Positions 17,292 through 25,991 of a stretch of DNA of 64,000 bases are shown piece by piece; position 1 is the first letter of the stretch; every line of letters starts with the position of its first letter. Source of the stretch: CAYSSJ01 sp964433675. Lineage in GTDB: Bacteria; Cloacimonadota; Cloacimonadia; Cloacimonadales; TCS61. The translations under genes and the position numbers were made by a program. Below the pieces are notes generated by a model. That model was not told where the DNA came from and did not search any database. It saw nothing but the letters and a program-made list of their open reading frames with translations. The stretch spans positions 135,634-199,633 of the forward strand of contig CAYSSJ010000002.1 of assembly GCA_964433675.1 (NCBI GenBank), read 5' to 3'.

Positions 17292-18359
17292 CTATAATTC
17301 ACTTTTAAGTGTCAATTGATCAAACACTTTACACCAATAATAATGAGCTTCTGTTTTCCTTTTCTTCAATTTTCTGATATGCTTATAAATATTAGGAAAT
17401 TCTGGTTCTTTATACTGAAATTTATCTGAGAATTTTACGGTTTCAGTGAAATCATTTTTCATGATTTTAGCAGCGAGAAATGCTGCTTTTGAAGCAGCAA
17501 GGATTGCATCATCAGCTCTGAAAGAAACATCAATAGGAAATCCCTTAAAGCGTTTTAATCCATCTATAAGTTCTTTCAGTTCAGCAGAATCGGATTTTGT
17601 TCCACCAGGGAAACGTGAAACTATTAAACTTGTATCAATAATATCCTGCAAAACATCATGTAAAGATTTATTTGATTTTCGATACTTCAATTCATTTTTT
17701 GCAATATTTTTAAAAGAGTCAGCTACCATTTTAACATCTTCAAAGTGATCGAACAATCTGCCAATATCAAAAAGCTGTTTCATTATTTCCATAGATTTAT
17801 CCATTCCGTATTCTATGCCTGTTGTATTAGGAGCAAAAACCGTAAGTTTATCTCCAAGAATAGAATCAATAGAAGGAGTATTTACTTTTGTAATGTTGTT
17901 ATCTGTGTCGATCCAGAAAGAATTAATAGGAGTTTCAACTATTTTCGGATAAGAATGCTTGGCAAAAAGAACATCAAGTAAAATGTAATTTTCTCGTCTG
18001 TCTATTGCAGAATCATAATAAAACTTGAAATGAGCTTTTGGAATACCTCTGTACATTCTTTCTTTTTCTTCAAATCGCTTGAATAAATCATTTGAACAAA
18101 TATGTTTCAGAATAGTAAGCAGATTTTTCTTAGATTCTTCAGTATTAATGTCAATATCAATTGAAAATCTTTGTGGTTTCTCTACGAGTAAAATCAAAGA
18201 TGTTCCGCCTTTAAAGACAAAGTGCAGATTATGAATCACTAATTGCTCCAAGAGACCTAAAGCTCTTATCATTTTTTCGCATAAAATCGGATCAATCTTT
18301 CTTTTTATACTTTTAAGTTTTGTTATCCAGTCTGAATTATAGGAATCTGTTTTAATCAT
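17292..18359 (-). CDS. AbiEii-type nucleotidyltransferase toxin
   Basis: 355 residues. FKGGTSLILL (GGTS at 51-54) followed by RFSIDIDI (Asp68, Asp70) is the nucleotidyltransferase signature GS...DxD of AbiEii/AbiGii toxins, preceded by the typical helical N-terminus. AbiEii toxins transfer nucleotides onto targets such as tRNA and stop growth upon phage infection or antitoxin loss. The gene overlaps its upstream partner by 4 nt, the standard arrangement with antitoxin first. Codon use is markedly AT-rich compared with nearby housekeeping genes, pointing to horizontal transfer. Confidence 0.85.
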   Translation of the reverse strand: MIKTDSYNSDWITKLKSIKRKIDPILCEKMIRALGLLEQLVIHNLHFVFKGGTSLILLVEKPQRFSIDIDINTEESKKNLLTILKHICSNDLFKRFEEKERMYRGIPKAHFKFYYDSAIDRRENYILLDVLFAKHSYPKIVETPINSFWIDTDNNITKVNTPSIDSILGDKLTVFAPNTTGIEYGMDKSMEIMKQLFDIGRLFDHFEDVKMVADSFKNIAKNELKYRKSNKSLHDVLQDIIDTSLIVSRFPGGTKSDSAELKELIDGLKRFKGFPIDVSFRADDAILAASKAAFLAAKIMKNDFTETVKFSDKFQYKEPEFPNIYKHIRKLKKRKTEAHYYWCKVFDQLTLKSEL

Positions 18360-19117
18360 TTCAATAGTTCCTCATCTATGTTAATTTCTGTAATCAGATA
18401 TTCTCTAATAAGTTTATCTTTTTTTCTTCTGCGACTATAATTAATTAAGATAGAAAGATTTAACTGATACTTATCAAAGGTATTTTCAAAGACAACCTTT
18501 TGTTCATATCCCTTAAAGGCAATTAAATAATTAATGTCTGCGAATAGATCAACCAATATTTTTTCTAATTTCGGAATAGTAATATTTTCCACAGATTGTG
18601 TTGGTGATTTGGTTATCATAGATTTAACAATAATCGAAGTTTGATTTTCAGAGATATAGGTTTCTGTTACAAATTTATCAGGTTCTATGTAAACATTTCT
18701 ATAATTATTATCTAATAACAAATTAAAAACTGATTTTAACAAATCCTTTTCTACTTCTAGAAATATTATTTCATTCGCAACTTGATGTCTGGAAAATTCA
18801 TTAAGCCAAATTGAACTCCAGATGCAATAAGATATTGAATTAAAATTCTTTTGCACAAGATTTCCGACCTTATGGAGTTTACTATTTATACTTGGTTCGA
18901 ATTTTTTTTTATTTGCCGACAGCTTGAATATACCTTGTGCAACAGATACAATTATATTGTCTTTTTTTAATTCATAAATCCGCCAGCGAAAAGTTGTTTC
19001 TTTTAAATTTGAATAGAAATTGTACTCTAAAAAATCATACAGTTCTTTACGAGTAAATGTTTGATCAAGAGAGAAATTTTCTTTTATTCTCTTAATTATT
19101 TCTCTTTTATAATTCAA
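18356..19117 (-). CDS. AbiEi-like antitoxin (DUF6577-type, winged-helix N-terminus)
   Basis: 253 residues starting at TTG, with GGAGG at 19124-19128 six nt upstream. The N-terminal ~70 residues (FTRKELYDFLEYNF, TFRWRIYELKKDNIIVSVAQGIFKL) look like a winged-helix DNA-binding domain, and the rest resembles the AbiEi C-terminal antitoxin fold; I believe related proteins are annotated DUF6577. AbiEi antitoxins neutralise AbiEii and repress their own promoter. Position before and overlapping the AbiEii gene supports the role. A second function, such as binding its target directly, cannot be judged. Confidence 0.75.
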   Translation of the reverse strand: MNYKREIIKRIKENFSLDQTFTRKELYDFLEYNFYSNLKETTFRWRIYELKKDNIIVSVAQGIFKLSANKKKFEPSINSKLHKVGNLVQKNFNSISYCIWSSIWLNEFSRHQVANEIIFLEVEKDLLKSVFNLLLDNNYRNVYIEPDKFVTETYISENQTSIIVKSMITKSPTQSVENITIPKLEKILVDLFADINYLIAFKGYEQKVVFENTFDKYQLNLSILINYSRRRKKDKLIREYLITEINIDEELLK

Positions 19118-19132
19118 AACTCACCTCCAACT

Positions 19133-19159
19133 TTAGACACCTTTCAACTTTCAGTGTCA
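19133..19159 (-). promoter_or_regulatory. Possible autoregulated promoter of the AbiE-like pair
   Basis: On the minus strand TTGACA is followed 17 nt later by TCTAAA, close to the ribosome site, and GACAC...GTGTC arms with a CTTTCAACTTTCA direct repeat lie within it. AbiEi antitoxins bind repeats in their own promoter, so this is a reasonable operator candidate; the -10 match is modest. Confidence 0.3.
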
Positions 19160-19399
19160 AATGTTGGAATTCCTGCATTGTTGTAAAGATAAAATTACAA
19201 GCATGTTGATCGGTAAACGGTAAAAGTATTCACCCTGCTTTATTTTTATCAGTCTATTACTTTTTTCATAGACATTCTGTTTGGCAATACTTTTTCAGTA
19301 TCCTTTTTCTTCTATTAGTAAGAAAATACTTGCATAAAAAGATGAGGTATTAATGATTGATACGATAAGTTCATAATAATGTGATAAGGAGATGATGAT

Positions 19400-21052
19400 A
19401 TGTTGAAAGAAAATCTTGTCGAATATTTTCAAGAGAGCATTCGTAAGAATTGGGACTTGGCAGCTTTTTCCGATTATCAAAAACAAACAGTTACATATAA
19501 AGATGTGGCTCATACAATTTTGAGGTTGCATTACATATTTCAGGCAAGTGGCATTAAAAAGGGCGATAAGATAGCGCTCTTGGGAAGAAACTGCACCAAT
19601 TGGGCGATCAGTTATTTGGCAGTAGTTACTTATGGAGCAGCGATCGTTCCGATCTTGCCGGATTTCAAACCGGACGATGTTCATCACATAGTAAACCATT
19701 CCGATTCTGTTCTGCTCATCTCATCATCTGCTTTGTACGAAGATTTGGATGAAACGAGTATGATGAAACTAAAAGGGATACTATCATTAGATGATTTCTC
19801 TCTTATCCACAGCGAAGATAAGCATATGAAGAGTGTAGTCTCCGAATCTCCACAAAAGTATAGAGAGCATTTCGGTGAGAAACTCACACCCAAAGAATTC
19901 GGCTTTGATGGAGTACCAAACGAAGAAATTGCGGCTCTAGTTTATACCTCGGGTACGACAGGATTTTCCAAAGGTGTGATGCTCAGTCATAATAATATAG
20001 TTGCCAATGTGGTCTATGCGCAAAACAATATGCCTCTCAGTCCCGGTGATACAATCGTCTCCTTTTTACCGATAGCTCATGTATTCGGTTGCGTGTTTGA
20101 GTTTATTTTTCCATTCACAATGGGATGTCATATCACCTTTTTAGGAAAAATCCCCTCACCGAAAATAATCTTAAAAGCTTTCCAAGAGATCCATCCGCGT
20201 CTGATACTCTCTGTTCCCTTGGTAATCGAAAAGATCTATCGCAAACAGATCAAACCGACCATCAGCAAAACACCGGTGAAGATCCTATCAAAACTACCTT
20301 TCATAGATGCTGCTTTGAGCAAAAAGATCAACGTGAAACTCACCGAATCATTCGGAGGCAATTTCCGAGAAATAGTCATCGGCGGTGCTCCATTGAACGA
20401 AGAGGTAGAGGAATTTTTGCGTAAGATCGGTTTCAAATTCACAATCGGTTATGGTATGACCGAATGTGCTCCCCTTATCAGTTATAGCGCTTGGAATAAA
20501 TTTAAGCTTGATTCAGCCGGTAAAATAGTAGATACGATGGAGCTAAAGATAGATTCCGATGACCCTTATAATGAAGTCGGAGAAATCTTGGTTCGAGGCG
20601 AGAATGTTATGCAAGGTTATTATAAGAATGAGAAAGCAACCAAAGAAGCTATAGATGAGGAAGGCTGGCTACATACCGGTGATCTGGGACATACAGACGA
20701 AGATAATGTAATCTATATCAAAGGGCGCTGTAAATCTATGATATTGGGACCATCGGGAAAAAACATCTACCCCGAAGAAATAGAAGCCAAACTGAACAAT
20801 ATGCCCTTGGTACAAGAATCGCTTGTAATTGGGCGAGATAATAAACTCATCGCTTTGATCTATCCTGATATGGAAACTGTGGATAAAGAAGGGATCAGTG
20901 AAACCGAGTTAGCCGAAATCATGGAAAACAACAAGAAAGAGCTCAATAAAATCTATCCTGCTTATATGAATATCTCCAAAGTAGAAATTATCCCCGAAGA
21001 ATTCGAAAAAACACCAAAACGCAGCATAAAACGTTTTTTATATAATCATTGA
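19400..21052 (+). CDS. Long-chain acyl-CoA synthetase / AMP-dependent ligase
   Basis: 550 residues. The adenylate-forming signature YTSGTTGFSKGVMLSHNN (about 188-205) gives the P-loop; GYGMTECAP and the hinge motif GWLHTGDLGH follow, and a C-terminal swivel domain contains the acyl-AMP lysine region (TPKRSIKRF). The enzyme activates carboxylic acids, most likely fatty acids, to acyl-CoA or acyl-AMP. AAGGAGATGATG precedes the ATG. It opens a + strand block of seven closely packed genes; the following gene overlaps its stop codon. The operon's mixture of lipid activation, phosphatase and transport functions suggests membrane lipid metabolism, but the substrate is not determined. Confidence 0.88.
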   Translation: MLKENLVEYFQESIRKNWDLAAFSDYQKQTVTYKDVAHTILRLHYIFQASGIKKGDKIALLGRNCTNWAISYLAVVTYGAAIVPILPDFKPDDVHHIVNHSDSVLLISSSALYEDLDETSMMKLKGILSLDDFSLIHSEDKHMKSVVSESPQKYREHFGEKLTPKEFGFDGVPNEEIAALVYTSGTTGFSKGVMLSHNNIVANVVYAQNNMPLSPGDTIVSFLPIAHVFGCVFEFIFPFTMGCHITFLGKIPSPKIILKAFQEIHPRLILSVPLVIEKIYRKQIKPTISKTPVKILSKLPFIDAALSKKINVKLTESFGGNFREIVIGGAPLNEEVEEFLRKIGFKFTIGYGMTECAPLISYSAWNKFKLDSAGKIVDTMELKIDSDDPYNEVGEILVRGENVMQGYYKNEKATKEAIDEEGWLHTGDLGHTDEDNVIYIKGRCKSMILGPSGKNIYPEEIEAKLNNMPLVQESLVIGRDNKLIALIYPDMETVDKEGISETELAEIMENNKKELNKIYPAYMNISKVEIIPEEFEKTPKRSIKRFLYNH

Positions 21053-21399
21053 TGCAAATGTTCAAACAATGTTCTCTTTGTGGTAAAGTTTGGTCTGCAA
21101 GGGAGGAGTTCTTGTCGGACGAAGATATTGAATTGGTCGGTTACCAAGTTAACTTCAAACAACTAACCTCCGGCTACTTCCTCTTCAATCACAGCTGCAA
21201 GACCACTCTTGCTATCAAAGCAATCGAGTTCGCAGATTTATACGATGGAGAGGTATTCGACAGTAGAAAAACCGGTACGGAAGAATGTCCGGGATACTGC
21301 TTACATATCTCCAACCTGAAGCCCTGCCCGGCAGAATGTGAATGCGCTTACATCAGAGAAATAATCCAGATAGTAAAAAATATACGAGGTATAGCTTGA
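21052..21399 (+). CDS. Small cysteine-rich protein of unknown function
   Basis: 115 residues from ATG 21052, which overlaps the preceding TGA (TGATG). Cysteines occur as CSLC near the N-terminus (CxxC), one near residue 50, then ECPGYC and CPAECEC in the C-terminal third, suggesting a metal or iron-sulfur site. There is no signal peptide or membrane segment, so it is probably cytoplasmic. I do not recognise a family. It is translationally coupled to the acyl-CoA synthetase upstream and to a membrane protein downstream. Confidence 0.7.
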   Translation: MQMFKQCSLCGKVWSAREEFLSDEDIELVGYQVNFKQLTSGYFLFNHSCKTTLAIKAIEFADLYDGEVFDSRKTGTEECPGYCLHISNLKPCPAECECAYIREIIQIVKNIRGIA

Positions 21400-22040
21400 A
21401 ACTCCGAATACTCCTGTTCATATTCATCATTGCTCTGCTTTTGTATGGGATGTATTATTACTACACTCTGCCCGTTGCTTTCGCAAATCTGGATTCTGAG
21501 CTTATTATATCAGACTATCCTATGCAAATAGATGATATCGACTCAGATCCTATTTTGGTAGAACTCGGCAAAGGGAAGCTATATTATGCTCCCCAAGCTT
21601 GGTATTCCCTTACAGCCAGAGTATTGAGTAAGAAGCGATATCACAGCGGTTGGACAGCCCAGATCTCGCCTTATGATCTTGCACTTGCCTGGGGAGATTT
21701 CGCTCAAGCGGATTTTTCCAAATATGTCAAATTCAGCCAATTTCTCCGTTATTATCTTTTCAAAACGAGAAAAGACAGTCCATACAGCATAGAATTTATC
21801 TCCAGACACTCATCCAATAACCATATCATTCCGGCAACCAATAACCTAAAGAGAGTTTTGTCCAAGATCAGAAAAGATCAGATCGTTAATTTGGAAGGGC
21901 TATTGGTAAATGTACGAGGTCATTTCAAAAAAAGACCGGTAAGCTGGAACACCAGTCTCAGCCGGGAAGACACCGGTGAAGGTGGATGTGAGATTTTTTA
22001 TGTTACTCAGATCCGGATTGGCTCCAATATCTACAAATAA
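21396..22040 (+). CDS. Membrane-anchored protein of unknown function
   Basis: About 214 residues if the TTG at 21396 is used: GAGGT stands just before it, it overlaps the upstream TGA as TTGA, and the product starts with KLRILLFIFIIALLLYGMYYYY, an N-terminal membrane anchor. A longer frame from 21342 would add a charged stretch inside the previous gene and is less likely. The remaining ~185 residues, with YSLTARVLSKKRYHSGW and GGCEIFYVTQIRIGS, are predicted to lie outside the inner membrane. No known domain was recognised. Confidence 0.7.
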   Translation: MKLRILLFIFIIALLLYGMYYYYTLPVAFANLDSELIISDYPMQIDDIDSDPILVELGKGKLYYAPQAWYSLTARVLSKKRYHSGWTAQISPYDLALAWGDFAQADFSKYVKFSQFLRYYLFKTRKDSPYSIEFISRHSSNNHIIPATNNLKRVLSKIRKDQIVNLEGLLVNVRGHFKKRPVSWNTSLSREDTGEGGCEIFYVTQIRIGSNIYK

Positions 22041-22049
22041 AGGATTATT

Positions 22050-23237
22050 ATGAAACATTCACTTGTTTTTCCCGACTACAACCGTTCGATTCTAAATATC
22101 ACCGCCTCGATTTTGCAAGCATACGGTCTTAGAAGCAACTACCCACCTCTGCCATCTCTCGATCCTGGCAAAATCAGAGAGAAAAATATTGTCATAAATT
22201 ATATCATGGATGGATTGGGATACAATATTTACCAAAAATACACTGAATCATATCAATCCCATCTTGCCCAATTCTTGCGCGATCGTATTACCTCAGTATT
22301 TCCATCCACCACCACTGCTGCTATCACCAGTATGCGTACAGGGCTTTCACCGTATGAACATGGTGCTTTGGGATGGAGCTTGTACTTCAAAGAATTTTTC
22401 TCTATGATAGATTTTTTGCCACATACAAATTCTCTGGACAATGCTTTCATGGATCCGGAAAAATACGATAGCTATTCGATCATGAATTTCCCGTCACTTT
22501 TGGAGGAAATAGGCAAGAAAAATGATGATCTTTTGATCTATAATTTGATGCCCAAAGCTTATTATCAGGGACCTTATTCTACCAAAATGGCAAAAGCATC
22601 AGAGATTATTCCCTATGAATCTATAAACGATCTGAATAGTATAATCGAACACATCTCCGTATCAGATAGCGATCATAAGAAGTTCATCATGATTTACTCA
22701 CCTCAACCGGATGCTACATTACATAAGTCGGGGACTACAGACCAAGAAGTTTATGATACTATTCATTGTTTGGACATGAATATCAAACAACTGGAAACGA
22801 TATTGAAAGATAAAAATGGCATGCTGATAATATCGGCAGACCATGGTTTGATAGACATCAAAGAATATGATTACATCAACGATGATGAAGAACTTTATGA
22901 CTGTCTGATCCTACCGACTTTTCCCGAATCGAGATTTCTAAGCTTTTTCATCAAAGCTCATAAGAAGGAGCAGTTTCTACATGCCATCCGGAAATATCAG
23001 GATCATTATCTTTTCTTATCCAGAGAAGAGCTTTTTCAAAAAGAGTTTCTTGGATTTGGTAAGATGCATAAAAAAGTAGATGATTTTATCGGCGACTATG
23101 TGGCAATCGCAGTATCCGATCACGCCATGAAAACAGTTTTGTGGCAGAGTGGTAAAAAAGAAAAAGAGTTCAAAGCTCACCATTCCGGTTTGACCGCTGA
23201 TGAGATGTTAGTGCCATTATTTATTATAGAACCATGA
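22050..23237 (+). CDS. Alkaline-phosphatase-superfamily phosphodiesterase / nucleotide pyrophosphatase
   Basis: 395 residues. YIMDGLGYN supplies the first metal-binding Asp, VFPSTTTAAITSMRTGLSP carries the nucleophilic Thr, and IISADHGLID plus SDHA and AHHSGL supply further metal ligands, the pattern of type I phosphodiesterases. No signal peptide is obvious, so it is probably cytoplasmic or membrane-associated. These enzymes hydrolyse nucleotide or lipid phosphoesters; the substrate is not predictable. It overlaps the next gene by 4 nt (ATGA). Confidence 0.85.
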   Translation: MKHSLVFPDYNRSILNITASILQAYGLRSNYPPLPSLDPGKIREKNIVINYIMDGLGYNIYQKYTESYQSHLAQFLRDRITSVFPSTTTAAITSMRTGLSPYEHGALGWSLYFKEFFSMIDFLPHTNSLDNAFMDPEKYDSYSIMNFPSLLEEIGKKNDDLLIYNLMPKAYYQGPYSTKMAKASEIIPYESINDLNSIIEHISVSDSDHKKFIMIYSPQPDATLHKSGTTDQEVYDTIHCLDMNIKQLETILKDKNGMLIISADHGLIDIKEYDYINDDEELYDCLILPTFPESRFLSFFIKAHKKEQFLHAIRKYQDHYLFLSREELFQKEFLGFGKMHKKVDDFIGDYVAIAVSDHAMKTVLWQSGKKEKEFKAHHSGLTADEMLVPLFIIEP

Positions 23238-24091
23238 ATGCAAAAATCAAAGCCGGTTACAAAGAAGCGATAGTATCACTGATCGGGAACTGTATCCTGT
23301 TCGGACTCAAGTATATCGTAGGGATGATGTCCGGTTCGATAGCATTGATAGCAGACGGTTGGCATTCTCTCTCAGATTCTTTTTCCTCAGTGATCCTGCT
23401 TTTGGGATTTCGAGTCTCGTCCAAACCTGCTGATGACGATCATCCTTATGGACATGGTCGAGCCGAATTGATAGCATCGGTAATTATCGGGACCATTCTC
23501 TCTGTTATCGGTGTAGATATCATCTCGAACTCGATAGAACGGTTTTTTGCTGCTGAAAGTGCGGAATATGTGCCGGCTGCTATCTGGGTTTTGATAGTAT
23601 CTCTACTCATCAAAGAACTATTGGCTCAATATGCTTTCAAGCTTGGCAAGAAACACCATTCCACCCTACTAAAATCAGACGGATGGCATCATAGAAGCGA
23701 TGCTTTATCTTCTCTAATACTATTGCTATCGATTATTTTCGGAAGCCAGATTTGGTGGCTGGACAACCTGATGGGAATAATGTTCGCAGGATTGTTATTC
23801 TACGCTGCCTATAAAGTCCTTAGCAGTGCTATAGACCAACTGATGGGGAAACCGGCAGATGATAAATTGATCGAACAGATCCAGAAGCTCGTATGCACAT
23901 ATACTGCTGACAAACTACACATTCATCATCTGCACTTACATCAATACGGTGATCACAAAGAACTCACTTTTCATATTAATCTTCCCAGTGAGATAAAACT
24001 GATAGATGCACACGAAATTGCCCATAATCTGGAAAACTGCATCGAAAGTAAACTTGGATATTATACTACTATACACATTGACCCGTTATAA
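23234..24091 (+). CDS. Cation diffusion facilitator family transporter
   Basis: 285 residues with six membrane helices. Helix 2 has IALIADGWHSLSDSF (HxxxD metal site), helix 5 has DGWHHRSDALSS (HxxxD), and the cytoplasmic C-terminal domain (from ~205) contains the His-rich KLHIHHLHLHQYGDH that binds regulatory metal. CDF proteins export Zn2+, Mn2+, Fe2+ or Co2+ in exchange for protons. The HxxxD pairs are compatible with zinc or manganese, but selectivity cannot be decided. It overlaps its neighbours at both ends. Confidence 0.9.
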   Translation: MNAKIKAGYKEAIVSLIGNCILFGLKYIVGMMSGSIALIADGWHSLSDSFSSVILLLGFRVSSKPADDDHPYGHGRAELIASVIIGTILSVIGVDIISNSIERFFAAESAEYVPAAIWVLIVSLLIKELLAQYAFKLGKKHHSTLLKSDGWHHRSDALSSLILLLSIIFGSQIWWLDNLMGIMFAGLLFYAAYKVLSSAIDQLMGKPADDKLIEQIQKLVCTYTADKLHIHHLHLHQYGDHKELTFHINLPSEIKLIDAHEIAHNLENCIESKLGYYTTIHIDPL

Positions 24092-25095
24092 TGAAAAAAT
24101 TTTATCGAGAACTCATTATAATATTATCTTTGTTGATCATTGGAACGATCATCTTCCGATTAACCGAGCTTGATTTAATAATTCAGAGCATGTTCTATAA
24201 TGCAGATGGATGGTATCTGAAGGATCTCCCATTCAGCAGATTTATTTATGATTATGCTAATGTACCTGCTTTTATAATTTTTTTCGGTTCAATTTTGATG
24301 CTTATCTTTGGTTATTGGAAACAGAAGTATGCTATTTATCGCAAGATCAATTTGTTTCTGATTTTGATAATGTTGTTAGGACCTGGTTTGATCGTAAACG
24401 GGATTTTCAAAGCATACTGGGGCAGACCACGCCCAAGGCAGATAACAGAGTTTGGGGGTAGCAGTCAATATTTGACTGTTTGGCAGAAAGGCGTAAGTGG
24501 AGCCGGGCATTCATTTCCCAGCGGACATGCCTCTATCGGCTTCTATCTGTTCGTTCTCTTTTTCATTTTCCGTAAAAAAAATCCTAAACTTGCCTATGGA
24601 TCCTTACTATTTGCACTTTTGTTTGGCATATTGGTCGGGATAATCCGTATAGTGCAAGGTGGACATTTTGCCAGTGATGTGATGTGGGCTGCGGGATTTG
24701 TTTATCTCAGTTCTTTGATCTTTTACAAAATTCTCAATCTGGATATAGAACCGTTTTGGTCGGAAGAGCCATTTATAAAAGTAAATAAAGTAGCTTTCGC
24801 TTTCGCCATTATTATCCCCATTTCTTTTTATTTTATTTTTATGATGGGATTTATGAAATATCCCAAACTGGCTATTCCGTTAGTGCAAAGAAAGACAGTC
24901 AATCAAATTCACACGATAATTCCGGATATCGAACTGAATTATTCGGAATCATTTCAAAATTTCAGAAAAGAATCGTTAGAAACGAAAAGTGAGATAGTTA
25001 CTGAAAGAATCACTATCAAACAAGCTAACTCTGAGTACTTAGATATCAATGTGCCAGTGAATTATTGGGATCCTTCCTTTTCGATGCAACCGTAG
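24091..25095 (+). CDS. PAP2-family membrane phosphatase
   Basis: 334 residues, five to six membrane segments. The three phosphatase motifs are KAYWGRPRPRQ (KxxxxxxRP), SFPSGHASIG (SGH) and RIVQGGHFASDV (SRxxxxxH-type), so the active site is intact. About 85 residues after the last helix are polar and probably face outside; this tail is longer than in simple undecaprenyl-pyrophosphatases. Likely substrates are lipid phosphates such as undecaprenyl pyrophosphate or lipid A. TAATG overlap with the upstream CDF gene. Confidence 0.85.
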   Translation: MKKFYRELIIILSLLIIGTIIFRLTELDLIIQSMFYNADGWYLKDLPFSRFIYDYANVPAFIIFFGSILMLIFGYWKQKYAIYRKINLFLILIMLLGPGLIVNGIFKAYWGRPRPRQITEFGGSSQYLTVWQKGVSGAGHSFPSGHASIGFYLFVLFFIFRKKNPKLAYGSLLFALLFGILVGIIRIVQGGHFASDVMWAAGFVYLSSLIFYKILNLDIEPFWSEEPFIKVNKVAFAFAIIIPISFYFIFMMGFMKYPKLAIPLVQRKTVNQIHTIIPDIELNYSESFQNFRKESLETKSEIVTERITIKQANSEYLDINVPVNYWDPSFSMQP

Positions 25096-25107
25096 AGCTG
25101 GGAGTTT

Positions 25108-25986
25108 ATGGAGAGACAAAAAAAAGCTTATCTTTTTGCCGTTTTAGCAGTATTGTTGTGGTCAACTGCAGCATCTGCTTTCAAGATCACTCTTCGCTAT
25201 ATATCTCCATTCGAGATCATCTTTATCTCCACTTTCGTCTCTGCTGTATTTTTCGCTCTGGTCATAATCGTTCAAGGTAAACTAAAACAGATTTTCGAAA
25301 CATCGGGGAAAAAGATACTATTATCTATGCTGATGGGCTTGTTCAACCCTTTTATCTATTATCTCATCTTATTTAAGGCATACTCTATCTTACCGGCTCA
25401 TCAAGCTCAACCCCTGAATTTTATCTGGCCTATCGTGATTGTCCTTATCTCTATTCCAATCTTGAAACAAAAGATTACACTCCGAAATATCGTAGCTATT
25501 TTAGTGAGCTTTATAGGAGTGATTATCATATCGACTAGAGCAAATTTCAATCTTTTTCGGATTGAAGAGCCTTTGGGAGTTTTCTTAGCTTTGGTCAGTT
25601 CGGTATTCTGGGCTCTTTTCTTTGTTATCAACATCAGAGATAATCGAGATGAGATGGTGAAACTTGGTTTTAGCTTTTTTTTTGGATTCTGTTACATTCT
25701 CATTTTCATGATCATTAGAAATGACTGGCAACTACCTGCTTGGCAGGGTATTATCGGCTCTGTTTACATCGGTTGTTTCGAGATGGGGATCACATTCTTT
25801 GTCTGGATGATGGCACTTAAACTATCTCATACTACAGCACATGTCTCCAATCTGATCTATCTTACTCCTTTCATATCACTTATATTCATCAGACTGGTAG
25901 TAAGAGAAGCTATTCATTATAGCGCTATCATCGGTTTGTTTTTCATAATCGGCGGTATTCTATTGCAGCCCCGTTCTCGATATTGA
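25108..25986 (+). CDS. EamA/DMT-superfamily transporter
   Basis: 292 residues with ten predicted membrane helices in two EamA repeats (LLWSTAASAFKITLRYISPFE and the second from ~150). GGILLQPRS ends the last helix. Members export amino acids or metabolites across the inner membrane; the substrate here is unknown. It ends the 19400-25986 operon and is separated by 5 bp from a convergent gene. Confidence 0.85.
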   Translation: MERQKKAYLFAVLAVLLWSTAASAFKITLRYISPFEIIFISTFVSAVFFALVIIVQGKLKQIFETSGKKILLSMLMGLFNPFIYYLILFKAYSILPAHQAQPLNFIWPIVIVLISIPILKQKITLRNIVAILVSFIGVIIISTRANFNLFRIEEPLGVFLALVSSVFWALFFVINIRDNRDEMVKLGFSFFFGFCYILIFMIIRNDWQLPAWQGIIGSVYIGCFEMGITFFVWMMALKLSHTTAHVSNLIYLTPFISLIFIRLVVREAIHYSAIIGLFFIIGGILLQPRSRY

Positions 25987-25991
25987 ACTCC

